Part shown: positions 56,406 through 64,000 of the stretch, one piece after another | How the letters are laid out: each line of letters starts with the position of its first letter | How positions within the stretch are numbered: position 1 is the stretch's first letter | Source: Tanypteryx hageni | Taxonomy: Eukaryota; Arthropoda; Insecta; Odonata; Petaluridae | Assembly: GCA_028673005.1 (NCBI GenBank) | Contig: CM054118.1 | Coordinates: 2,935,410 to 2,999,409 of the forward strand | DNA length: 64,000 nt | Reading direction: 5' to 3' | Notes under the pieces: generated by a model | Told to the model about the DNA's origin: nothing | Database searches by the model: none | Seen by the model: only the letters and a program-made list of their open reading frames with translations | Made by a program: the position numbers and the translations under genes

Positions 56406-57365
56406 ACCGAAGACCTCACCCTGGTTTCGTATTTGCCGAAACCAAAGAAGTGTGTCGTACTTTTGTCGTCCATGCATAACGAACATGATATTTCAGGCGA
56501 GGAAACTAGTTTCAAGCCTTCAATGAATTTCATTTACAATACTAACAAGATTGGTGAGGATATGTTAAATAAGCTCATACGAGAGTACTCTTGCGCTCGA
56601 GCAGTAAGAAGATGGCCGTTGCGTATTTTTTTAAACATTCTTGACATAGCAGCGTACAACGCTTTCGTTGTTTGGACAAAAAATAATAATTTTCTGGAAT
56701 CAGGTTTGCAGAAGAGAGGAAAATTATTTTTGGAAACAATAGGAATGGCATTGATAAAAAAAACATTGAAAGACGAACCAGGACAATGGAAGACACAAGT
56801 GGGAAAAATTATCAGAAAAGCGTTCTTCGGTGTGTTGAATTGACAGGCAGGAAAGTTTCTTGGGCAAGACAGGAACCTGTAAAAACTAGAGGTGAAAGAA
56901 AGAAGAGAGGTAGATGCATCTTCTGCACTGGGGGGACAATAAATACACTTCAAAATGTGACAAATGTAGCAATTTTGTATGCAAGAACCATTCCATGAAA
57001 GAGACTAAAATATTATGTATTAATATCACTTCCAACTCAGATGAATCAAACTAAAATAAGATTAACTGAATCAAACTAACTGAATTTACCTTAAAAAATA
57101 AATTTTTTGGTATTATTAAATGTTATCCTTAAAACAAGAAAATTATTTCATTTTTATTTATATGCTTAATTATGTATATAATTTTGTAAATATATACCAT
57201 TATTACACTATTTATTGTATAAATCATTATCCTTATTCAATTTTCATTCATTGATTACTTGGATGTTGAATATTATTGTGAGAAAATGATTTTAGAAGCT
57301 GGGTCCTCTAGGACCCGGGTCCGGACTCGATGTGAAACCACTTAGGTCCGTACTCTGAGTGTTGA

Positions 57366-58165
57366 ATATAATCATCATAGATAGTCTTTCCGTAGACAGG
57401 TCCGTGAATATTCATGATTAAACCTGGTTCTCCATATACTCCTATTTTCAGCTGTCCTCTTCATATCATGATAAACTCTCTTTCCTTTTCAAATCGTCTA
57501 TCAGCTGAAAATTTTTCCTACCTCTTTCCCTTTTCCGTCTAGTTTTCCTTCTAACACGTCAATCACACTCCCTCTCCTCAGGTAATGCCAACCCAGTTTG
57601 CCTTCCTCTTTCTGATAGTCTGTGTAATAATTCGCTTCTCTCCTACTCTTCGTAGTACTTCATCGTTTTTGATCTTATCTATCCATTGTATCTTCAGCAT
57701 TCTCCTCCATGTCCACATTTCAAAGTTTTCGAAGTATTTGTTGTCATTTTTCCTTATCGTCCATGTTTCTGCCCCGTACTAAGCTATACTCCATGCATAG
57801 CATTTTATGAACTCCAAGCGGATATCTTCCCTTATATTCCCCGTAAATAGGTATTTCTTTCTTCTGAATGCAGCTTTTGCTTTTCTCATTCTAGTCCTGA
57901 TCTCATCCGTACATTTTGCTTCTCTTGTTATGATGCTTGTAAGGTATTTATAGTCTGTAACTTGTTCTAAAAGCTTTCCTTCAAAACTTAATTTCAGATT
58001 CTCTCCTTTGCCTGATATTCAAATGACCTTGGATATTTTTGTATTTATTTCCATGCCGTATATTCTGCCTGTTATTACTAGTCTATTTACCATTTTCTGG
58101 AGTTCTTCTTCCTTTCTTGCTAGAAGTACTTAATCATTTGAGTATTTTACGGTTCTTATAATCCT
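57366..58165 (-). pseudogene. decayed RTE LINE, C-terminal part
   Basis: On the minus strand it starts inside the RT after motif A-B, reading RTVKYSNDQVLLARKEEELQ (catalytic YADD changed to YSND), then GRIYGMEINTK, YGAETWTIRKNDNKYF, WTWRRMLKIQWIDKIK and GEKRIITQTIRKRKANWVG. It ends with the shared 'cacggacctgtctacgg' tail and ATGATG at 57,366. Stops and small indels are frequent. The tail directly abuts the right end of the piggyBac at 53,964-57,361. It belongs to the same subfamily as the copy at 28.7 kb, but is older. Confidence 0.85.
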
Positions 58166-58611
58166 ATAATATAATGGATAATTCTAAAAAATTATACCTT
58201 ACAGATATTATAAGGGCAAGAGAATAGAATTTTCAATCGCTATAAGTATGTTTAACGATCATTACGTATTAATAATTTTTATCTGGAAATCTATTAATCA
58301 TCAATACGTGGTATCGGACAATATTGTAGCAAAACAGAATCCACACCAACAAGCACCTCAAGCCTTCCAACCGCCTTCAATATCTCCACTTCGACAGCTG
58401 CCATCCCCTCCACACCAAAACCTCAATTCCCTACGCCCTAGCCCGCCGAGGGCGGAGAATCTGATCGGACAGAAACTCGCTGTCCGAGTCCTGCTCCACC
58501 CTTGAAAATGAATTTCTACAGCGTGGATACCCGTCGGATCTGATCCGGGACCAAATCCGGCGGGCATCTTTTTTTCCCCGGCATCCACGATATTTTGAGG
58601 AATATCCTAAA
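58166..58611. other. unknown insert with GC-rich core inside RTE
   Basis: AT-rich to ~58,330, then markedly GC-rich at 58,370-58,600 with 'gcccgccgagggcggag', 'gtcggatctgatccggga' and 'ccggcgggc'. Frames of 76-85 codons exist on both strands without a known domain. Its composition is unlike anything nearby and no homologous copy exists in the window. Confidence 0.4.
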
Positions 58612-58761
58612 AGCCGCACATCCTCCTATAATGGATGGCAACAAGATGGCAATAAGATGACTTCACGTTGGCGATCTGCTGGGGGTGTCAAAGTGACACA
58701 CATAAAACAAACACAAAAAACACGGAAGCTCTCGGGGATGCTCCCTTCGCCATCACAGGCT
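58612..58761 (-). repeat. Penelope-like pLTR fragment
   Basis: Shares 'ggatggcaacaagatgg', 'gctgggggtgtcaaagtgac' and 'cacggaagctctcgggg' with the pLTR at 42.2 kb, the last being the minus-strand hammerhead-like segment in degenerate form (GGG-AGCAT-CCC stem). It sits within the RTE remnant. Confidence 0.55.
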
Positions 58762-59486
58762 TTTCGTTCTGTAGTCTTTGCACTGCATTGCTTTTGGCTT
58801 CTTCGTTAGAATTGTTACTTCTAGGAAATCCCGAGGCCACTCTCCCGTGTCGTAAATCTTATTAATTAATTTAGCATTCGCTTTTATTCATTCTGATCCC
58901 ATGACTTTGAGCACCTCAGCCGGAATTCCATCGTTGCCCTTGGCTTTCCCTTTCTTTAGTTCCACTATCTCTATTTCTAATTCGCTCTCCATAATACTTG
59001 GTCCTAAGTTGTCTGCTTCAATTTTTTCCTCATCCTCCGGTTATATTTTTGCCGATCCTGCCTGCTTGCTTTATAGTTCTTTAATGTATTCTTCCCATAC
59101 CTGTGCTACATACTTTGTTTCTTCCCATCCATTCGTAATCCCTTTACCACAAATTCCATTAGACTTATTATCTTCCAATTGTAGTGCTCTGGCGTACATC
59201 ATATCGTACCGTCCTGTCCTAACTTCTCTATTTGTTGTATTTCATCATATTTTTTTAATCCTATTTTTTCTAGCTTTATCTGTTACCCTTCTCAGCTCAT
59301 TGTTTATACGTCTATAGTTGACTATACCTCCTTCACTGTTAACGTTTTTCCATTTTCGTCTCATCCATTTTCTCCAGCATTTCGTTAGTGATCCATGGTT
59401 TTCTGATTTTCTTCTCTTGTTTTCCAATCTCTTTATCAAAGGTATCCTTGATGCTGGTTTTAATTTCTTCTTATTCTATATCCACA

Positions 59487-59487
<1 letters not shown>
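58762..59487 (-). pseudogene. decayed RTE LINE, middle part (RT N-terminal region)
   Basis: On the minus strand, reads from ~59,487 (EIKTSIKDTFDKEIGKQEKK-like), through the RKW..NVNSEGG..NYRRINNELR region, ELE.NKSNGICGKGI, SIMESELE.EIVELKKGKA and LINKIYDTGEWPRDFLEV, to KDYR at ~58,765. All blocks align in order with the copy at 28,779-31,712. The RT segment from KDYRTIS to YADD is missing and replaced by the 58,166-58,761 material. The left limit coincides with (TA)n. Confidence 0.82.

Positions 59488-59540
<53 letters not shown>
59488..59540. repeat. (TA)n microsatellite
   Basis: Separates the RTE remnant from a Penelope-like pLTR fragment. Confidence 0.95.
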
Positions 59541-59547
<7 letters not shown>

Positions 59548-59690
59548 AAACAGCTTACGGAAAAGGAAAGGTAAAATTGATATATGGATGACAACAAGAT
59601 GTTGGGATGAGGAAGCCCAGTGAACACTCACCAATCGTACGACTTCAGGTATGCTTCCTCATCCCACCATCTTGTTGCCATCCATATATA
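59548..59690. repeat. Penelope-like pLTR fragment forming a hairpin
   Basis: 'atggatgacaacaagatg' with 'ttgggatgaggaagc' (59,584-59,616) is followed by its inverted copy 'gcttcctcatcccaccatct' with 'tgttgccatccat' (59,652-59,684). The start 'cttacggaaaaggaaaggta' resembles the pLTR start at 42,191. The structure is two pLTR ends head to head. Confidence 0.6.
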
Positions 59691-59700
59691 TATATATATT

Positions 59701-61728
59701 TATTAGGGTGGTCCTTATTTTTAAGTGTTGGAAAACTGGAGGGGGCACGTTTTGAATCTGTTCCATTATGAAAAAAAAATTTGGTAAAATTAGAATAGTT
59801 TTGAATAATATTTAGGGGTCGCTACCAAGATCTGAAAAATCGCAATATATCATAATGCTAAACATAGATGCACTCATTTTTAAATTAGTTTGGTCAATGT
59901 TACGCAATACTGCAATAGATATAACCTTTCAGATGTACCCCTCAGAAATCCTGCGTAAGTCCACTTGCAGGAGCACTCTTTATGTTATGTAATAGTCCAT
60001 ATCAGGTCTTTTGGAACAATCTAGAACTCTCCAGAACGTTACAGAACCTTCATAAACAATCGTAAATCGTTCCTCAACTCGTGTAAGTCGCATTCAGCAA
60101 AGGGAATCAACAGCTAAACAAATAATCTCCCAATTTAATCCAACAGTTCCGTTAGTTGTACATTGGGATGGCAAGATTCTGCTAGATCTTATTGGAAAGG
60201 AAGTAGTTGATCGTCTTCCTATTTTAGTCACAGGTGATGGAGTAGAACAACTGCTCGGTGTTCCAAAAATTACGGCTAGAACTGGATTGGAAATGGGAAA
60301 GCCTCTTGTTGACACTTTGGAACTGTGGAATCTAGCAGAGAAAGTGAAAGGAATGTGTTTTGACACTACTGCGTCAAATACTGGAAGAAAAAATGGAGCA
60401 TGTCTTTGGATTGAACAGAAATTAGACAGAAACCTTCTCTATATTCTCTGCAGGCACCACACATTGGAGCTGGTACTGGAAGCTGTCTTCTCTGTCATTT
60501 TAAGTCCATCAGCGATCTTAGAAATACTAATCTTTAAGCGATTTCAAGCTCATTGTCACTGGATAAGTCCGAATACAGAACTGCACTTGATGATGAGCTC
60601 ACTGTTAGTGCTTTTGCCGGTATTAAAGACGAAATAATCACTTTTGCTACAGACCAACTGAACCAGCAGCAACCTCGCGATGATTACAGAGAACCCCTTG
60701 AAATCTCTATCACCTTCCTTGGAAGTGAACCTTTTCGTGGAATTAAATTTCTTGCTCCTGGCTCGTTAGATGGCCAAAGCCATTTATGCTATCAAACTGT
60801 GGATGTTCAAAGGACAGTTTCCATTGAAGACAAAAGAGGAAGCTGGGCTAAGGGACATAGCAATTTTTGTTTTGAGATTCTATTTGAAGGCGTGGTTTCA
60901 AGCTGCTGCTGTGCCTTTAAATGACCTGATGCTGTTGAAGAACCTCCAACAGTACAAGACTACAATCTCAATATTTGCCAACGCTGCTCTGAAAAGCTTG
61001 CTCGTCATCTGTGGTACCTCAGCGAAGAGCTGGTTGCCCCTGCTTTCTTTGATAAAAAAGTATCAATAGATACAAAAGCCAAATTGATTCAATCTCTCCA
61101 AAATGATGGTAATGAGGACCACTCAAAGAGAGTGACTGCCGATCTGGATAGCACCTTGGAGAAAAATTTGGACTATTTTGTGTCAGCCAACACTGAGTTT
61201 TTTCGCCATACTTGGTCATTACTCGAAATTTACAGAATTGGATCCCGAAATCTGTGCTTCAGATGGGAACTACATTGCCACAGAAAAGTGCATTAGGTAC
61301 ATCAATTGCATTTACGATACGGCAGAACGCGGGATTGCCCTGATCGATCGATCAATCGATTACACACCCATGGTGAACAGCAAAAGCAATTTCTTCTGCA
61401 GGTTGTCAGCGATCATTGGAGGAGATATCCAGGCTTTGCGAACGGAACGCAAAGAATTAATATACAACTATGTCAGTATTGTTATGTTCATCATGTGGCA
61501 ATGTAGCATGGAAATTACCAACTCTAAATTTTATATGCTTTGTACTGTATTGCATTTTGTTTAAAATATGGAAAACGTAATGTTTCAAACTTTGGTAGCA
61601 ACCTGTAAATTTCATCTAAAATTTACCAAATTTTGGGAATATTATTTTTTTAAATATTGGAACAAGATAGGCTGGTGCCCTTATTCAAAATAAAACGTTT
61701 GTTTTTTCCCCCCATTATAAGGACCACC

Positions 61729-61734
<6 letters not shown>
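59701..61734 (+). mobile_element. hAT-like TIR transposon inserted in (TA)n
   Basis: TATTAGGGTGGTCCTTAT (59,701-59,718) and ATAAGGACCACCCTAATA (61,717-61,734) are perfect 18-bp inverted repeats. Both flanks are TA microsatellite, so a target duplication cannot be resolved. The 2.0-kb interior contains a disrupted hAT-like transposase. Confidence 0.85.
60062..61300 (+). pseudogene. hAT-like transposase of an uncharacterised family, frameshifted
   Basis: The first open stretch, ~60,062-60,637, reads PTVPLVVHWDGKILLDLIGK, VDRLPILVTGDGVEQLLGVP, CFDTTASNTGRKNGACLWIE and LLYILCRHHTLELVLEAVF. The Asp in CFDTTASN and the C-x2-H motif in LCRHH resemble the second catalytic Asp and following C..H motif of hAT enzymes. 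Later blocks in shifted frames: MAKAIYAIKLWMFKGQF, RDIAIFVLRFYLKAWFQAAA, RHLWYLSEELVAPAFFDKK, FFRHTWSLLEIYRIGSRN. I recall similar proteins as uncharacterised sequences in many arthropods and cnidarians, without a firm superfamily label; hAT-related is inference. At least three frameshifts inactivate it. Confidence 0.75.

Positions 61735-61788
<54 letters not shown>
61733..61788. repeat. (TA)n microsatellite
   Basis: Right flank of the hAT-like transposon. Confidence 0.95.
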
Positions 61789-61789
<1 letters not shown>

Positions 61790-61792
<3 letters not shown>

Positions 61793-64000
61793 AGAAAGGT
61801 GTTTTTGCCTCAATTATTTTTTCATTATTTTTTCCCCCTTTTTGCGGAACGCCTACGTTACCTTTAACGGTATTTTATGTAACCCGCTCTGTCACTGAGT
61901 GTCATAGAGGAGATCAATGAGGATGGATGTGTTTTTGGGAGAGTTGGAAAAAGCAAATTGTATGGGGCTTGTGTTTTTTCGTCGGACTCATTCGTCGCCT
62001 CCTTCGAATCGGAATTGAATTGCATAGCGTGGGGAGTGTGCTACTTATTTAACGTGCTTTACCTAATTTGTTAAGTGCTTCGACGTTGTTTTTGAGTCTA
62101 TACGCGATCATTATTCATCCCCGATCTTGTGTGGAACTGAACTGCGAAAGGGTAATAACTATTTGTATTTTTGCATGTGTGAACGAAGTATCTTCTGATT
62201 TTCTCGAACTGGTCAAAATAGTTGTTGTTTATATTGCGACAAAATAAGTACTAGAATTAGACAAATTTTCCACGTTTTATGATTTACAGAAATATAAAAC
62301 AGCTTTTTAATTAATTAAATCAGCTAATTACCTAATATCAATTTCTACGTTTATCACCATAAACGAAATTTTTTCATAACCTCGTTATGGCTGTTGGAGA
62401 TATCTGTGACGGGTACTTATGTATTTAAATTTTGTTTTTAAGCGCTTATTTTAGAATTAAAACTCCTTATAATGCATCAATTTCCAAAATGACAAATTAT
62501 TTTTCAACTACCTGCAAATAATATTTCTTTTCAGGTGCAGATTACGATATTTCAAAAACTTAAACATTGAGCGTTATTTACTCGCAAAACGACTGTTGAA
62601 TCACATTATTTTCCAATCTGTCTTTGAAACTCCTATACAAGACGTACAAAATTGACAAATATATTCAGGAGTGATTGGTGAAATCCCATTTCTAATTGAT
62701 AAGATGCATTCGAAAATTTCATCATCTCACTTGTTTTTTAACTTTTTTTTTATATTCAGTGGCACTCGAACGAGGTTCTATTCGATAACTAATCTTATGC
62801 TAAGAATGATTTGTATATTTTGAACTTTATATGTCCCATTCCGGTCTCACTATCTAACCACATGCATAATTCCTAACATCTCAGATGCGTTTAATTATTA
62901 GCAGCACATGTTAAATAGAATTTAGATTGATCTGCCTTTGACTCTTCAACTGGGATTTTATCACGTAAATATTTTATGTAACTGAAGCATGTGCTGTGAA
63001 ATGGGAATTTTGTAGATTCTACATTGTTGACACTCGCCGAAGATTAGAATCAGAAATGTCTATGATATTCGTTTTTTTAAGTTAGATATCAAATTTTGAC
63101 CCTAAACTCTATATATAGTATTAAATAAAATAGCCAGATAGGAATTGTTAGTTTTATACGTTAAACAGATGTAACAAATATATTTTATTATATTATTTTA
63201 AGAGGTGGAAATGAGGTTAAGACCAGCAAATTTAAAGTAAATATTCAATCGTTTTGCATTGTAATTAAAGAATTTCAGATGCCCAATTTAGTAACTCAAA
63301 TGAGTAGAAACAAATGCCACACGAAGAAGTAATTCCGAAAGATTTTTCTTATTCTGCGAAATTCAAGCAAATAAAGCATCCATTGATTTCGACGAAGAAC
63401 GAGGACGACATAAAAGAAGAAGCAATCTCTAGTTTGCTCAACCTTGCCCGTCTTCTCGGCTCATTTCTATTTCCATTAATATTCAATCCTTTTCCTTTGA
63501 ATTCAAAATCTTCATTTCTTAAGTGTGTTTCCTCTCTTGTCATCGTTCCCCCAAATACACACCCATATTTCCTTGCCTTTCACCTCCGTTTCGCTCCTAA
63601 ATTATTCCTCAATATACTCCTCCTCTCCCACTCCCTCCTCCATGCGCCATATTGTTCTCTCCTCCTCCTTTATTTCCTCTATTGTCTTCTTCTTTCGCTC
63701 TTTGCGATTTCTCTCAAAATCGTCCTCTCTCTTTCTCTCTATACCAACGAACTCGCATGTCTAATGCGCCTCAATTGTTTTTGCACGCGTGCTCCCTTTA
63801 AGACAAACCTTTCACCTTTCACTCCGAACCCTTTCGTCTATAATACTGCACATTTACTTCGAAAATTAAGGTGAGTATGAGACCTGTCCCTACGCACGTT
63901 AACACCTCCCGCTGCTGGCTTCGCTTACTCGAGAGACCTTGGCGCTACGCGCCTCGCATTTATTCTCGTTATACTGAAAATAAATTTTAGTAACCGCACT
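61790..64000. other. gene-free stretch to the window end
   Basis: AT-rich, with a pyrimidine-rich plus-strand block at ~63,520-63,760. The 186-codon frame at 63,314-63,874 begins plausibly (MPHEEVIPKDFSYSAKFKQI) but becomes CT-driven L/S/F-rich sequence. No domain was recognised, so it is not called as a gene. No transposon ends seen. Confidence 0.5.

Larger units (their letters stand above)
54387..57051 (+). pseudogene. piggyBac transposase, broken by two insertions and frameshifts
   Basis: ATG at 54,387 (MGDRIFRLWSYVALQPERTR) reads to SKGP, where the 54,502-55,415 element interrupts it. It resumes at ~55,424: LETFELFISDEIINLIVANT, FIGILLLIGRFRESNEDVQF, MSRDRFIDIMKLIRFDD, then in other frames FAPFREVSNMF, VYMPTKPKKYGIKI, LYDAENFYCCDLDVYLGK (first catalytic Asp), YGSGRNVTTDNFFTN (second) and GAVRKSRKGLP. 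The SINE interrupts at SSKFLF and the frame resumes as TEDLTLVSYLPKPKKC, VRRWPLRIFLNILDIAAYNA (third Asp retained). The tail has a C..C..C..C..C..H cluster (KCDKCSNFVCKNH). All three acidic residues survive, unlike the copy at 18.8 kb. Confidence 0.87.
53964..57361 (+). mobile_element. piggyBac-type transposon with two nested insertions
   Basis: The left end CACTCGGAGTACGGACC is preceded by TTAA (53,960-53,963). The right end GGTCCGTACTCTGAGTG is followed by TTGA (57,362-57,365), one change from TTAA. The inverted repeats differ at one of 17 positions. Subterminal palindromic 'gggtctcaggagaccc' (left) and 'gggtcctctaggaccc' (right) are further matching features. Length is 3.4 kb including a 0.9-kb element and a 0.16-kb SINE. 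Confidence 0.88.

Noticed and set aside
58248..58505. Protein-coding exon in the GC-rich insert
   Set aside because: Proline/glutamine-rich 85-codon frame with no known domain and an open frame on the other strand; composition alone explains it.
63314..63874. 186-codon plus frame starting MPHEEV
   Set aside because: The N-terminal 45 residues look protein-like, but the rest is CT-driven L/S/F sequence; no similarity recalled and no splice evidence available.

Overview
The window looks like intergenic or intronic DNA from an invertebrate animal, most likely an arthropod. The grounds are the overall AT-richness, many (TA)n microsatellites, tRNA-derived SINE-like repeats, and the mix of transposons: RTE and CR1/L2-type LINEs, Penelope-like elements, piggyBac, several hAT lineages and Helitron-like units. 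I find no host protein-coding gene, no rRNA and no intact tRNA gene. Every open frame with recognisable protein similarity belongs to a mobile element.

Layout. 0.5-2.7 kb: a partial MITE and a fossil hAT transposase ending in a hAT inverted repeat. 3.4-6.75 kb: a CR1/L2-group LINE (endonuclease + reverse transcriptase, one frameshift) ending in (TATC)n. 6.9-9.9 kb: SINE-like repeats in both orientations. 10.5-10.86 kb: a polypyrimidine tract. 13.0 and 14.6-15.3 kb: two MITEs. 16.9-22.7 kb: a nested stack in which a non-autonomous hAT element with a perfect 8-bp target duplication contains a decayed piggyBac (TIRs at 17.6 and 20.8 kb) and a Penelope-like element with ~300-bp inverted arms. 22.7-28.4 kb: no genes; pyrimidine-rich blocks and one hammerhead-like motif.

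28.5-39.8 kb holds three RTE-type LINEs. One has an uninterrupted 977-codon ORF and a tRNA-like 5' head, inside a 10-bp candidate target duplication. One is a 5'-truncated, 98.6% identical relative with an 11-bp duplication. One is a diverged minus-strand copy with a 12-bp duplication and three nonsense codons. 39.8-41.8 kb: tandem repeats. 42.2-43.75 kb: a Penelope-like element with a GIY-YIG nuclease remnant and a hammerhead-ribozyme core motif. 43.8-49.7 kb: tandem and inverted Helitron-like units, each ending in a hairpin plus CTAG, with a BED-finger hAT transposon between them. 51 kb: a hAT MITE.

53.96-57.36 kb: a second piggyBac broken by two later insertions, an unclassified 0.9-kb TIR element and a 162-bp tRNA-SINE with a perfect 12-bp target duplication. 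57.4-59.5 kb: a decayed minus-strand RTE whose RT core is replaced by foreign DNA. 59.7-61.7 kb: a hAT-like transposon with 18-bp perfect inverted repeats. The rest to 64 kb shows no element or gene.

The elements do not form a pathway; their order of insertion is the main biological content. The best leads are the tRNA-like 5' end of the full-length RTE, the hammerhead motifs of the Penelope-like elements, and the Helitron-like cluster.
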